Source of the DNA: Tepidamorphaceae bacterium | GTDB taxonomy: Bacteria; Pseudomonadota; Alphaproteobacteria; Rhizobiales; JAKSCL01 | Assembly (NCBI GenBank): GCA_028289445.1 | Contig: JANQPO010000010.1 | Coordinates: forward strand, 1 to 64,000 | Direction: 5' to 3' | Length of the DNA stretch: 64,000 bases | Shown: positions 8,206-17,506 of the stretch, one piece after another | How positions within the stretch are numbered: position 1 is the first letter of the stretch | Layout of the letters: every line of letters starts with the position of its first letter | Program-made: the position numbers and the translations under genes | The notes under the pieces: model-generated | The model's database searches: none | What the model was told of the DNA's origin: nothing | What the model saw: only the letters and a program-made list of their open reading frames with translations

Positions 8206-9246
8206 ATGACAATCAGAAAAGACGTCGTCGAGGCGATCGGCGAGACACCCCTCATTCGGCTCAACGGGCCGAGCGAGCGGACTGGATGCACGATTCTCGG
8301 CAAGGCCGAGTTCATGAATCCCGGCCAGTCCGTGAAAGACCGGCCGGCTCGCCAGATGATTCTCGAAGCCGAGGCGCGCGGCGACTTGAAGCCCGGCGGA
8401 ACCATCGTCGAAGGCACGGCCGGCAACACCGGCATCGGCATCGCGCTGGTCGCCAGAGCGCGCGGCTATAGCACCGTCATCGTCATGCCCGACACTCAAA
8501 GCCAGGAGAAGAAAGACACGCTCCGGCTCGCCGGCGCTGAGCTGGTGGAGGTGCCAGCGAAGCCCTTTAAGGACCCGAACAACTATCAGCACGTCGCCCG
8601 GCGGCTCGCTGAAAAGCTCGCCAAAATGAACCCAAACGGCGTTATCTTCGCCGATCAGTGGAACAATCTCGATAACCGCAAGGCCCACCACCTAACCACC
8701 GGCCCGGAAATCTGGCGTGATACGGATGGCAAGATCGACGCGTTTACCTGTGCGGTCGGCACGGGCGGCACACTGGCGGGCGTCTCAACCTATCTGCGTG
8801 AGCAGAAATCGGACATCGTGATCGGTTGCGGCGATCCGCGCGGTGCTGCGATGTATAATCTCTTTGCCCATGGCGAGGCAAAGGCCAGCGAAGGCGGCTC
8901 CGTGTCGGAGGGCATCGGCCTTGGCCGGGTGACGGCGATCATCGAGGACATCACCGTCGACCACGCCTTTTTGATCCCCGACGAGGAAGCCATCCCTCTC
9001 GTCTTCGACCTGGCCCGCGACGAAGGTCTGCTTTTGGGCGGATCGAGCGCGATCAACGTTGCCGGCGCCATTCGCCTTGCTGAGGAAATGGGCCCCGGCC
9101 ACACCATCGTCACGGTGCTTTGCGACCACGGATCGCGCTATCAGTCAAAACTCTTCAATCCGGCGTTCCTGCGCTCAAAGAACCTGCCGGTTCCAGACTG
9201 GCTTGAGTCCCAAACAACGATTGAACCGGACTTCGAACCAGCATGA
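8206..9246 (+). CDS. cysK: Cysteine synthase A (O-acetylserine sulfhydrylase)
   Basis: This is a PLP enzyme that makes cysteine from O-acetylserine and sulfide. The PLP lysine is in NPGQSVKDR (near residue 45). EGTAGNTGIG is the substrate loop and CAVGTGGTLAG binds the cofactor phosphate. At 346 aa it is somewhat longer than typical CysK because of a C-terminal tail ending in LPVPDWLESQ. It opens a run of genes with alaX, sseA and a GNAT acetyltransferase, each overlapping or nearly touching the next, so they are likely co-transcribed. metC lies a few kilobases downstream, giving a sulfur amino acid neighbourhood. Confidence 0.95.
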   Translation: MTIRKDVVEAIGETPLIRLNGPSERTGCTILGKAEFMNPGQSVKDRPARQMILEAEARGDLKPGGTIVEGTAGNTGIGIALVARARGYSTVIVMPDTQSQEKKDTLRLAGAELVEVPAKPFKDPNNYQHVARRLAEKLAKMNPNGVIFADQWNNLDNRKAHHLTTGPEIWRDTDGKIDAFTCAVGTGGTLAGVSTYLREQKSDIVIGCGDPRGAAMYNLFAHGEAKASEGGSVSEGIGLGRVTAIIEDITVDHAFLIPDEEAIPLVFDLARDEGLLLGGSSAINVAGAIRLAEEMGPGHTIVTVLCDHGSRYQSKLFNPAFLRSKNLPVPDWLESQTTIEPDFEPA

Positions 9247-9968
9247 CGATCCCGCTGTTTCGCGACGACGCGTATCTGAAAACCGCGAACGCCGTTGTCG
9301 ATCACATCAACGATCGCGGCGGAGTCGTGCTCGACCGATCGATCTTTTACGGCACATCGGGCGGACAGCCCGGCGACACCGGCCAGATGATCCGCGCGGA
9401 CGGCGGCGCCATCCCGATTGCCGCCACGGTGCTTGGCGCCGACAAGGCGCAGATCATCCACGTTCCGGCCGAGGGTGCCGCACCGCCTGAGCCGGGCGAA
9501 GCCGTCGACCTTGCGATCGACTGGGCGCGGCGCTACCGCCATATGCGGATGCACACGGCACTCCACCTGCTCTCCGTGATCCTGAAGTATCCCGTCACCG
9601 GTGGCTCGATCGGTGTCGAGGAGAGCCGGCTCGATTTCGACATCCCAGATGCCGGCCTCGACAAGGATGAGATAACTGAGGCCGTCAACGCATTGATTGA
9701 AAAAGATTATCCGGTCACGGATGAGTGGATCACCGATGCCGAATTGGACGCCAATCCGAGTCTGGTCAAAACGATGAGTGTCCAGCCGCCGCGTGGCGCC
9801 GGCAAGGTGCGTCTGGTCCGCATCGGCGATGTCGACCTTCAGCCTTGCGGTGGCACTCATGTGCGTCAGACCAGTGAGATCGGACCGATCCAGGTCTCCA
9901 AGATCGAAAAGAAAGGTCGCCAGAACCGCCGCGTACGCATCCGCCTCGTCGAGGATTTCCAACTATGA
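9243..9968 (+). CDS. alaX: Alanyl-tRNA editing protein AlaX
   Basis: The 241-aa stand-alone homologue of the AlaRS editing domain hydrolyses Ser-tRNA(Ala) in the cytosol. The zinc motif HMRMHTALHLL (near residue 100) and the distal CGGTHVRQTSEIG (near residue 202) supply the metal ligands. The N-terminal FYGTSGGQPGDTG matches the AlaX-M type. Its ATG overlaps the cysK stop (ATGA) and its own stop overlaps the sseA start, indicating coupled translation with two sulfur enzymes. Serine depletion or accumulation linked to cysteine synthesis might explain the pairing, but that is speculation. Confidence 0.92.
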   Translation: MTIPLFRDDAYLKTANAVVDHINDRGGVVLDRSIFYGTSGGQPGDTGQMIRADGGAIPIAATVLGADKAQIIHVPAEGAAPPEPGEAVDLAIDWARRYRHMRMHTALHLLSVILKYPVTGGSIGVEESRLDFDIPDAGLDKDEITEAVNALIEKDYPVTDEWITDAELDANPSLVKTMSVQPPRGAGKVRLVRIGDVDLQPCGGTHVRQTSEIGPIQVSKIEKKGRQNRRVRIRLVEDFQL

Positions 9969-10819
9969 GCGAGGCCGCCCGCGCCGCTAATCTGGTCGAG
10001 ACCGCGTGGCTGGAAGAGCACCTGACCGCACCCGATATCGCCATCGTCGATGCGTCCTGGTACCTGCCGGACGACGAACGGGACCCGCGTGCGGAGTATG
10101 AGGCCGCCCATATCCCCGGCGCCGTCTTCTTCGACATCGACGAGATCGCCGATACGGCATCCGACCTGCCGCATATGCTGCCCGATCCGGTAAAATTCTC
10201 GTCGAAGGTGCGCAAGCTTGGCATCGGCGACGGTCAGAAGATCGTCATCTACGACGGCGCGGGGCTGTTTTCGGCCGCGCGGGTCTGGTGGATGTTCAAG
10301 ACCATGGGCGCGCCGGATGTCGCGGTCTTGAATGGAGGGCTGCCGAAATGGCAGGCCGAAGAGCGCCCGGTGAGCGATCGCGTGGAGCGGCGGATCGAGC
10401 GGCATTTCACCGCCCGTCTGGACCACACGGCCGTGCGCGACAGCGCCGACATTGAAAAAGCGATCAACGCCGGCGATCGATTGATTGTCGACGCCCGCGC
10501 CGCGCCGCGCTTCAAGGGCGATGCGCCCGAACCGCGCCCCGGTGTCCGGCCGGGGCACATTCCAGGTAGCGTCAACCTGCCCTACGGCGATCTTTTGAAC
10601 AGCGATGGAACACTGCGCGCTAACGATGATATCGCGCAGCGTTTTCAAGACGCTGGCTGGCAACCGGGTACGCACATCACGACGACCTGCGGGTCCGGCG
10701 TGACAGCCGCCATCTTGTCGCTTGGCCTTGCCGTGCTCGGAGAACCGAAAGGCGATCTCTACGACGGATCCTGGGCGGATTGGGGCAGCGACCCAAAGCT
10801 GCCCATCGAGGCAGGATAG
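9965..10819 (+). CDS. sseA: 3-mercaptopyruvate sulfurtransferase (tandem rhodanese)
   Basis: The 284-aa protein has two rhodanese domains. The N-terminal one is structural (EAAHIPGAVFFDIDEIAD, VIYDGAGLFSAARVWWMF). The C-terminal one holds the catalytic loop CGSGVTA, which is the mercaptopyruvate-type signature as opposed to the CRKGVTA loop of thiosulfate sulfurtransferases. GHIPGSVNLPY precedes it. It transfers sulfur from 3-mercaptopyruvate to thiol acceptors, fitting the neighbouring cysteine synthase. Confidence 0.93.
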   Translation: MSEAARAANLVETAWLEEHLTAPDIAIVDASWYLPDDERDPRAEYEAAHIPGAVFFDIDEIADTASDLPHMLPDPVKFSSKVRKLGIGDGQKIVIYDGAGLFSAARVWWMFKTMGAPDVAVLNGGLPKWQAEERPVSDRVERRIERHFTARLDHTAVRDSADIEKAINAGDRLIVDARAAPRFKGDAPEPRPGVRPGHIPGSVNLPYGDLLNSDGTLRANDDIAQRFQDAGWQPGTHITTTCGSGVTAAILSLGLAVLGEPKGDLYDGSWADWGSDPKLPIEAG

Positions 10820-10821
10820 CG

Positions 10822-11370
10822 ATGACGATGTCCGGCTCGGACACCGGCCTCACGGCAACGATCACCTTTCTGGAAATGCTGGCGCCGCCCAGCCGCCGCT
10901 ACCCACCACCGGCCAACTTCCCTCTGGCGCTAATGAAGGCGGATGACATTCCGCTCCATTTTTATCGCTATCTCTACGAAACCATCGGCGCCGATCACTA
11001 CTGGATCGATCGGAAGTTTCTGGATGACGAGGCGCTCACGATGCTGATCCACGCCGACACGACGGAAATCATGGTGCTCTACTGCGGCGGCGTTCCGGCG
11101 GGTTACTTCGAACTGGCCGGCGATGCGGAAACGGACATCGAACTCGCCTATCTGGGGATTCTACCGGACTTCGTTGGTCGCGGTCTCGGCCGGTATCTGC
11201 TTACCTGCGCCCTCGATCGCGCCTGGGCCAAGGAGCCGCGCCGCGTCCACATCCAGACCAACACCCTCGACCATCCGGCCGCTCTTCAGCTCTACCAGAA
11301 GGTCGGCTTCGTGCCGTTTGCACAAGAGACGCGGACGTTCTCCGCCGAGGACATCACCGGGAAAGCATAA
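10822..11370 (+). CDS. GNAT family N-acetyltransferase
   Basis: The 182-aa protein has the acetyl-CoA-binding motif ILPDFVGRGLGRYLL (around residue 113) and a C-terminal NTLDHPAALQLYQKVGFVPF block, both typical of GNAT enzymes. The acceptor substrate is unknown. The ATG at 10822 lies two bases after the sseA stop, and an in-frame ATG at 10780 inside sseA is less likely. It is the last gene of the cysK run, followed by a stem-loop. Confidence 0.88.
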   Translation: MTMSGSDTGLTATITFLEMLAPPSRRYPPPANFPLALMKADDIPLHFYRYLYETIGADHYWIDRKFLDDEALTMLIHADTTEIMVLYCGGVPAGYFELAGDAETDIELAYLGILPDFVGRGLGRYLLTCALDRAWAKEPRRVHIQTNTLDHPAALQLYQKVGFVPFAQETRTFSAEDITGKA

Positions 11371-11398
11371 GACCCGCCACCGGGCGGTGACGGGTCTT
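11369..11398. terminator. Stem-loop terminator between convergent genes
   Basis: AAGACCCG (11369-11376) pairs with CGGGTCTT (11391-11398), and an inner CACCG/CGGTG pairs around GG. It lies between the GNAT gene and aapP, which converge, and could serve both. The flanking T-run is short, so strength is uncertain. Confidence 0.6.
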
Positions 11399-11418
11399 GA
11401 ACGCGCGATTTTGTCGGA

Positions 11419-12213
11419 TCAGTGCAGGATCTGCGACAGGAACAGCTTGGTCCGCTCATGTTGCGGATTGTCGAAGAATTCCGCCGGCTCGTTCTGCTCG
11501 ACGATCTGGCCCTCGTCCATGAAGATCACTCGGTTGGCAACCTTGCGGGCAAATCCCATCTCGTGGGTCACGCACAACATTGTCATACCCTCCTCGGCAA
11601 GGGCGACCATGGTGTCGAGCACTTCCTTGATCATTTCCGGGTCGAGCGCCGAGGTCGGCTCGTCGAACAGCATGATACGCGGGTTCATGCATAGGGAGCG
11701 CGCTATGGCGACGCGCTGCTGTTGGCCGCCTGAAAGCTGGCCGGGATACTTTAGCGCCTGTTCAGGAATCTTGACGCGCTCCAGGAAGTGCATCGCCACG
11801 TCCTCGGCTTCCTTCTTCGGCATTTTGCGGACCCAAATCGGCGCCAGCGTGCAGTTCTCCAGGATCGTCAAATGGGGAAACAGGTTGAAGTGCTGGAAGA
11901 CCATGCCGACTTCGCGCCGGATTTCGTCGATCTTCTTCAAGTCGTCGGTCAGTTCGATGCCATCGACGACGATCTTACCCTTTTGATGCTCCTCCAACCG
12001 GTTGATGCATCGGATCATGGTCGACTTGCCGGAACCGGACGGTCCGCAGATGACGATGCGCTCGCCTTGCATGACCTTGAGATTGATGTCGCGCAGAACG
12101 TGGAACTCGCCATACCACTTGTGCATGTCGATGATCTCGATCGCGACCTCGTCGGCGCTGATCGTCATTTGCGACGCGGTCGGCGCGTCCTGAACGGTGG
12201 CTGCGTCAGTCAT
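11419..12213 (-). CDS. aapP: General L-amino acid ABC transporter, ATP-binding protein
   Basis: The 264-aa ATPase has Walker [10 protein letters not shown], signature [15 protein letters not shown] and Walker [15 protein letters not shown], followed by the switch His in VTHEMGFA. It powers uptake of polar and other L-amino acids with AapQ and AapM from the periplasmic AapJ. It is the last gene of the aapJQMP operon, 15 bases after aapM. Confidence 0.95.
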   Translation of the reverse strand: MTDAATVQDAPTASQMTISADEVAIEIIDMHKWYGEFHVLRDINLKVMQGERIVICGPSGSGKSTMIRCINRLEEHQKGKIVVDGIELTDDLKKIDEIRREVGMVFQHFNLFPHLTILENCTLAPIWVRKMPKKEAEDVAMHFLERVKIPEQALKYPGQLSGGQQQRVAIARSLCMNPRIMLFDEPTSALDPEMIKEVLDTMVALAEEGMTMLCVTHEMGFARKVANRVIFMDEGQIVEQNEPAEFFDNPQHERTKLFLSQILH

Positions 12214-12228
12214 GGGAATTAAGCCCCC

Positions 12229-13542
12229 TTACCGTTTATGCCCGGTGTGCAAACGCTCTTCCATGTAGATGGAGTAGCGCGACATACCGAAGCAGAAGAT
12301 GAAATAGAAGATGGCCGCAAAGAGATAGCCCGTGTGGCTCGTGACCGGTGTTGACCATTTGGCGTCGGTGAACGAAAGCTGGATCATACCCAGCAAATCG
12401 AACAGGCCAATGATCAGGACGAGCGTGGTGTCCTTGAAGAGGCCGATGAAGGTGTTGACGATGCCGGGGATCACCAGTTTGAGCGCCTGCGGCAGGACGA
12501 TGAGCCCCATCATCTCCCAAAAACGCAACCCTAGGGCCATGGCACCCTCGTACTGGCCCTTGGGGATCGCCTGAAGACCGCCGCGAACCACCTCGGCCAT
12601 ATAGGCCGACGCGAACAGCGCCACGCCAATCAGCGCGCGTAGCAGTTTGTCGAAGGTCACGCCCTCGGGCAGGAACAGCGGCAACACAACCGACGACATG
12701 AAGAGCACGGTGACGAGCGGAACACCGCGCCAGAACTCGATGAAGATGATCGAGATCATCTTGACCACCGGCATGTCGGACCGGCGACCGAGCGCCAGCA
12801 TAATGCCGATCGGCAGCGAGGCCACGATACCCGTCACGGCGATGACGAGGGTTAGCATGATGCCGCCCCATAATGGCGTCTCGACCGCAATCAGCCCGAA
12901 ATCGTAGCTCAAAACGCCATAGATCAGGGCAACGATGATAAAGGCACCCGCAATCGCCAGAAGCGCACCTTTGCTGTCCGAGACCGTTCCTTGGCCCGCG
13001 AAGACGGGCATCAGAGCCAAGCCAACGACACCCGCGAAAATGATGACGGTCAGCGCCCAAAGCCAGACGGGAATGACGAACGCGCCACCCGTCAACAGGA
13101 TGATCGCCGCGAGCGGAAAGGCGCCCAAAAGCAGGATCACGTTGATGTTCTTGAACGGTGCATTCGGGATAAGTGCGGGCACCAAAAGGATCAGGAACAA
13201 GAAGCCAGTGAGGTCGATCCGCCAGCGCTCTTCGAGGGGATACCGGCCGTAGATGTATTGGCCAAGCTTAGCCTCAACGAACGGCCAACACGCGCCGACA
13301 TGCCCGCCGCCTTCGGCGAGACACGCCTCGCGGTCGACGCCCTCGTAGATCGCGCTGAAGAACGCGAAATCGAGGATCGGCGGCACAAGCAGATAGATCA
13401 GGTAAGCGCCGAAGAGGGTCAGTATCGCATTCGGTATGCTGGAGAAGAGATTTTCTCTGATCCAGCCGACGAGACCCGTGGTTGCGGCCGGTGGCGCCTC
13501 GTGTGGCACTTCCTGGGTACGGACGTAGGAGAGATCGGTCAT
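12229..13542 (-). CDS. aapM: General L-amino acid ABC transporter permease
   Basis: The 437-aa inner-membrane protein has multiple hydrophobic segments and the permease EAA-type loop EVVRGGLQAIPKGQYEGAMALGL seen as AEVVRGGLQAIPKG then EGAMALGL. The long N-terminal half, with a periplasmic loop rich in charged residues, is typical of AapM as opposed to shorter polar amino acid permeases. It lies between aapQ and aapP with short spacers. Confidence 0.94.
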   Translation of the reverse strand: MTDLSYVRTQEVPHEAPPAATTGLVGWIRENLFSSIPNAILTLFGAYLIYLLVPPILDFAFFSAIYEGVDREACLAEGGGHVGACWPFVEAKLGQYIYGRYPLEERWRIDLTGFLFLILLVPALIPNAPFKNINVILLLGAFPLAAIILLTGGAFVIPVWLWALTVIIFAGVVGLALMPVFAGQGTVSDSKGALLAIAGAFIIVALIYGVLSYDFGLIAVETPLWGGIMLTLVIAVTGIVASLPIGIMLALGRRSDMPVVKMISIIFIEFWRGVPLVTVLFMSSVVLPLFLPEGVTFDKLLRALIGVALFASAYMAEVVRGGLQAIPKGQYEGAMALGLRFWEMMGLIVLPQALKLVIPGIVNTFIGLFKDTTLVLIIGLFDLLGMIQLSFTDAKWSTPVTSHTGYLFAAIFYFIFCFGMSRYSIYMEERLHTGHKR

Positions 13543-13555
13543 GGTTCTGTCTCCC

Positions 13556-14746
13556 CTAACGCTCGACCAAGGCCATCTTGGCGTTGAACCAGTTCATGAA
13601 GAACGACGTCAAAAGGCTGATCGTCAGATAGACCGCCATGGTCATGGCAAGGATCTCGACCGCCTGACCCGTCTGGTTGAGCGTCGTTCCGGCGAAGACG
13701 GAGACGAGGTCCGGATAGGCGATGGCGACCGCCAGAGACGAGTTCTTCGTCAAATTGAGATACTGGCTGGTCAACGGCGGTATGATCACCCGCATCGCCT
13801 GCGGAATGATGACCAGACGCAATGTCGGCCCGTGCCGCAAGCCCAGCGCATGAGCGGCCTCCGACTGACCATGACTGACGGCCAGAATGCCGGCCCGCAC
13901 GATCTCCGCGATGAATGCGGCCGTATAGAGCGACAACGCCAGAAGCAGCGCCACGAACTCCGGAATGACGCTCATGCCACCCTGGTAGTTGAAGCCCTTA
14001 AGTTCTGGATTATCGAACGAAACCGGAAGGCCCGAAACGAAATAGGCAATCAGCGGGAGCCCAACGATCAGGCCCAATGACCACAAAAAGACCGGGAACT
14101 GCTGGCCGGTGGCGGCCTGCCGCTGCTTGGCCCAGCGGGCAATACCGAAGGAAACGACGAGCGCAGCCAGGAAGGCCCAAAAGATCAGTGATGACCCTTC
14201 CTCGAAGACCGGGCGCGGCATGATCAGGCCGCGATTGTTGAGGAAGACGAGGTCGAATATCGAGGCGGAGTTACGCGGATTGGGCAGTGCTCTGAGCACC
14301 GCGAAGTACCAGAAGAAAATCTGGAGGAGCAGCGGAATGTTGCGCAGGACCTCGACATAGACCGTCGCCAGCTTGGCGATGACCCAGTTATGGGACAAGC
14401 GCGCGATACCGACGATGAAGCCCACGATCGTCGCCAGGAAAATGCCGACGATCGCGATCAGGACCGTATTCAGCAATCCGACGATAAACGTAACGCCGTA
14501 GTTCGATTCCTCGGTGTATTCGATCAGCGACTGATTGATGCCGAAGCCGGCGGTCGTGCTCAAAAAGCCGAAACCGGAGGCAATGTTCTGCCGCTCCAGA
14601 TTGGCCGCGGTATTTTGAACGATGGAATACCCGACATAGACGAGAAGTGCGGCCAGCGCGATCTGCGCGGCGATCGACCGCACCTTAGGATCGTAGATAA
14701 ACGATGCCTTGCCCGGCGCTTCGCCGGCGGTGTCTTGAACTGCCAT
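13556..14746 (-). CDS. aapQ: General L-amino acid ABC transporter permease
   Basis: The 396-aa permease has the motif AEIVRAGILAVSHGQSEAA then HALGL near the C-terminus and an extended middle loop around ASGFGFLSTTAGFGINQSL, characteristic of AapQ. AGGAG with GAGGGG stands just before its ATG. A strong stem-loop separates it from aapJ upstream, so it is probably made at lower level than the binding protein. Confidence 0.94.
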   Translation of the reverse strand: MAVQDTAGEAPGKASFIYDPKVRSIAAQIALAALLVYVGYSIVQNTAANLERQNIASGFGFLSTTAGFGINQSLIEYTEESNYGVTFIVGLLNTVLIAIVGIFLATIVGFIVGIARLSHNWVIAKLATVYVEVLRNIPLLLQIFFWYFAVLRALPNPRNSASIFDLVFLNNRGLIMPRPVFEEGSSLIFWAFLAALVVSFGIARWAKQRQAATGQQFPVFLWSLGLIVGLPLIAYFVSGLPVSFDNPELKGFNYQGGMSVIPEFVALLLALSLYTAAFIAEIVRAGILAVSHGQSEAAHALGLRHGPTLRLVIIPQAMRVIIPPLTSQYLNLTKNSSLAVAIAYPDLVSVFAGTTLNQTGQAVEILAMTMAVYLTISLLTSFFMNWFNAKMALVER

Positions 14747-14855
14747 GCCCCTCTCCTGACCGCCACCGGCACGTTGTCGTGTCTTCTGGCGTGGTCGGAC
14801 CGTTACTCACGACCGGTTTGGGCTTTGATGGCGAGCCCGCCCGGCTCTTAAAAGG

Positions 14856-14885
14856 GCAATCCCCGGCGCGAAGGCCGGGGATTGC
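14856..14885 (-). terminator. Stem-loop downstream of aapJ (attenuating terminator)
   Basis: A perfect 12-bp stem, GCAATCCCCGGC (14856-14867) with GCCGGGGATTGC (14874-14885), has a 6-base loop. On the minus strand it is followed by CCTTTTAAG. Its position between the binding-protein gene and the permease genes fits partial termination that raises AapJ relative to AapQMP. Confidence 0.8.
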
Positions 14886-14894
14886 GTTTTCGGT

Positions 14895-15914
14895 TTAGCG
14901 AACCGGCGGCGCGTACATGATGCCGCCGTTCGACCAAAGCGCGTTCAAGCCGCGCGAGATGCCGAGCGGTGTGTCGGGACCGACGTTACGGTCGAAGATT
15001 TCGCCGTAGTTGCCCGTGGCAGCGATCGCCTGAACGGCGAAGTCGTTGCCGAGACCAATCGCCTCGCCATAGGCACCTTCGGTACCGAGCAGACGCTTGA
15101 TCGCCGGGTTGTCTGAGCCCTTCATCTCTTCAGCATTGGCACTCGTGACTCCGAGTTCCTCAGCGTTGATCAGCGCGTTCAGCACCCATTTGTTGATGTT
15201 GAACCACTGGTCGTCGCCCTGTCGAACCACCGGGCCGAGCGGCTCTTTGGAGATGATTTCCGGCAGGACCATGTGGTCATCCGGATTGGTCAGCTTCAGA
15301 CGCTGGGCATAAAGGCCCGAGGCATCCGTCGTGTAGACGTCGCAACGACCCGCGTCATAAGCCTGGACAACCTCGTCGGCTTTTTCGAACGCGACGATTT
15401 CGTAGTCCATGTTGTTGGCGCGGAAGTAGTCGGCAACGTTCAGCTCGGTCGTCGTGCCGGTGTTGGTGCACACCGAGGCGCCCGACAGTTCAAGTGCTGA
15501 CGCAACGCCCAGATCCTTGCGGACCATGAAGCCCTGGCCATCGTAGTAGGTGACGCCCGTGAAGTTCAGACCAAGCGATGTGTCGCGGGTCATCGTCCAT
15601 GTCGTGTTACGCGACAAGAGATCGATTTCGCCCGACTGCAGCGCGGTGAAGCGCTCTTTCGCCGACAACGGCGTGAATTTCACGGCTTTGGGATCGTTGA
15701 ACACCGCCGCGGCAACGGCCCGGCAGTAGTCGACGTCCAAACCTGTCCATTCACCGGCATCATCAGCGGTCGAGAATCCGGGGAGCCCCTGGCTCACGCC
15801 GCATTGGATGAAGCCTTTGGCTTTAATGTCGTCAAGCGTGGCAGCCGATACGCCTGTCGCGACGAGACCAAGGGTCGCGCCGGCCAAGACGGCGCCAATA
15901 GTACGAACATTCAT
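14895..15914 (-). CDS. aapJ: General L-amino acid ABC transporter, periplasmic binding protein
   Basis: The 339-aa protein begins with a cleavable signal peptide ending near VATGVSAATLDD. The solute-binding fold follows, with KAKGFIQCGVSQGLPGFS, LDVDYCRAVAAAVF and NTTWTMTRDTSLGLNF, diagnostic for AapJ. It captures L-amino acids in the periplasm for AapQMP. The first gene of the operon, it is followed by a stem-loop that likely limits read-through. Confidence 0.95.
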   Translation of the reverse strand: MNVRTIGAVLAGATLGLVATGVSAATLDDIKAKGFIQCGVSQGLPGFSTADDAGEWTGLDVDYCRAVAAAVFNDPKAVKFTPLSAKERFTALQSGEIDLLSRNTTWTMTRDTSLGLNFTGVTYYDGQGFMVRKDLGVASALELSGASVCTNTGTTTELNVADYFRANNMDYEIVAFEKADEVVQAYDAGRCDVYTTDASGLYAQRLKLTNPDDHMVLPEIISKEPLGPVVRQGDDQWFNINKWVLNALINAEELGVTSANAEEMKGSDNPAIKRLLGTEGAYGEAIGLGNDFAVQAIAATGNYGEIFDRNVGPDTPLGISRGLNALWSNGGIMYAPPVR

Positions 15915-16187
15915 AAGTGCAGCCTTTTCTCTGTTACCCTGTGTTTCTTTTTGTTCCGCTCACGGGTCAACGGACGGTTCTCGCTCTTGATCGCCCCTTG
16001 CCCACGGCAGAACCATTGTTTAACGCAGACATCCAGTGTTACCCAAATGTCGCATGGCCGATATCTGATGGCATTCTCCCGCACAGGTCAAGGCGGGAGA
16101 AGGCGAATTGATGGCAAAATTCCAACTAGTATGAACGGCGCTTTCGCCGTACTGAAATCTAAGCGAAACCCTTACGTTCAGTAATCC
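15915..16187. other. Intergenic region between divergent aapJ and metC
   Basis: These 273 bases separate two divergently transcribed genes and must hold both promoters. AAAAGG precedes aapJ at a suitable distance. No clear operator or further gene was recognised. Confidence 0.5.
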
Positions 16188-17396
16188 ATGGCGAAATCGA
16201 AGACCCCGTCACACCGCATCCGCACCAAGCTTGCGACGTTAGGCCGCGATACCGAAGGTCAACATGGTTTCGTCAACCCGGCGGTCTATCACGGCGCAAC
16301 GGTGCTTTATCCCACCATCGAAAAGCTTCTGGAGCGTAAGAGCTACGGCGGCTTTCGGGACAAGGGGAAGGGCTACAGCTACGGTCTGCGCGGCACGCCG
16401 ACGATGGATGCGCTGGAGGAAGTGCTGACAGAGTTGGATGGCGGCGAAGGCACGGTTTTGCTGCCGTCGGGCCTGGCGGCGGTCACCTTGTCGCTTCTCA
16501 CCGTCGCCGGCGCCGGCGACCATATCCTGGTGACCGACAGCGTCTATCAGCCGACGCGTATCTTTTGCCAAGGGACGCTCGCCCGGCTCGGCGTTGAAAC
16601 AACCTACTACGACCCGCATATCGGCGGCGGGATTGCCGATCTGTTCCGCGATAATACCAAGGCCGTCTTCACCGAAAGCCCCGGTTCGCAAACTTTCGAA
16701 GTTCAGGATATCGCGGCGATCGCGACTGCCGCCAAATCCATCGGAGCCGCAGTCGTCAACGACAACACCTGGGCGACGCCCCTAAATTTCCGGCCACTCG
16801 AACATGGCGTGGACCTGGCACTTTACGCCGGCACGAAATACTTCACCGGTCATGCCGATGTTTTGATGGGTTCAATCACCGCGAATGAAGCCTGGTGGAA
16901 ACGTTTGCGCCGCACGCATGACGAGATCGGCATGGGTTTAGCGCCGAACGATGTGTTCCTTGCGCTGCGCGGCCTTCGAACCATGGCCCAGCGCCTCGCC
17001 CAGCATGAATCGTCCGCTCTGGATATCGCCGCTTGGCTCGAATCCAGGCCGGAGGTCTCCCGCGTCCTTCATCCGGGCCTCGCCAGTCATCCCGACCACG
17101 CCCTTTTCAAGCGACAGTTCGATGGATCGACCGGGCTATTCAGCCTCATCTTGAATCCCGCTCCGAAGGACGCCTTTCACGCGTTCATGAACGCCCTGAC
17201 ACTGTTCGGCATGGGATATTCCTGGGGCGGCTATGAAAGCCTCGCCATTCCCTTCAACCCAGCGCCCTATCGCACGGTGACGACGTTCGAGGCCGAAGGC
17301 CCATGCGTTCGCCTTCATATCGGGCTGGAGGACCCGGAGGACCTGAAAGAAGACCTCGACCGGGCCTTCGCTGTCATGGCGCAAGCCTCGAAGTGA
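16188..17396 (+). CDS. metC: Cystathionine beta-lyase
   Basis: The 402-aa Cys/Met metabolism PLP enzyme has the cofactor lysine in YAGTKYFTGHADV (near residue 212), preceded by VVNDNTWATP. The N-terminal VNPAVYHGATVLYPT and the C-terminal WGGYESLAIPF match alphaproteobacterial MetC. It splits cystathionine to homocysteine, pyruvate and ammonia in methionine synthesis. The gene diverges from aapJ and is followed by a CTAGAGC repeat. Confidence 0.93.
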   Translation: MAKSKTPSHRIRTKLATLGRDTEGQHGFVNPAVYHGATVLYPTIEKLLERKSYGGFRDKGKGYSYGLRGTPTMDALEEVLTELDGGEGTVLLPSGLAAVTLSLLTVAGAGDHILVTDSVYQPTRIFCQGTLARLGVETTYYDPHIGGGIADLFRDNTKAVFTESPGSQTFEVQDIAAIATAAKSIGAAVVNDNTWATPLNFRPLEHGVDLALYAGTKYFTGHADVLMGSITANEAWWKRLRRTHDEIGMGLAPNDVFLALRGLRTMAQRLAQHESSALDIAAWLESRPEVSRVLHPGLASHPDHALFKRQFDGSTGLFSLILNPAPKDAFHAFMNALTLFGMGYSWGGYESLAIPFNPAPYRTVTTFEAEGPCVRLHIGLEDPEDLKEDLDRAFAVMAQASK

Positions 17397-17400
17397 TCGG

Positions 17401-17506
17401 CTAGAGCGCTTTTTCTTTTCGTTGAATCACTCAAGCGCTCTAGGTGTTTGTTTTTCCGCAAATCCGGACGCGAAACCGGTTCCCACTTTCGCTGGCATTG
17501 CTCTAG
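17401..17506. repeat. CTAGAGC...GCTCTAG intergenic repeat (rhizobial type)
   Basis: The 106-bp segment begins CTAGAGC and ends GCTCTAG as terminal inverted repeats. An inner hairpin pairs AGAGCGCT (17403-17410) with AGCGCTCT (17434-17441), and a second part runs through CCGGACGCGAAACCGG. Elements of this form are common between genes in Hyphomicrobiales. It lies between the convergent metC and PNPOx-like genes. No second copy was found in this window. Confidence 0.7.
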
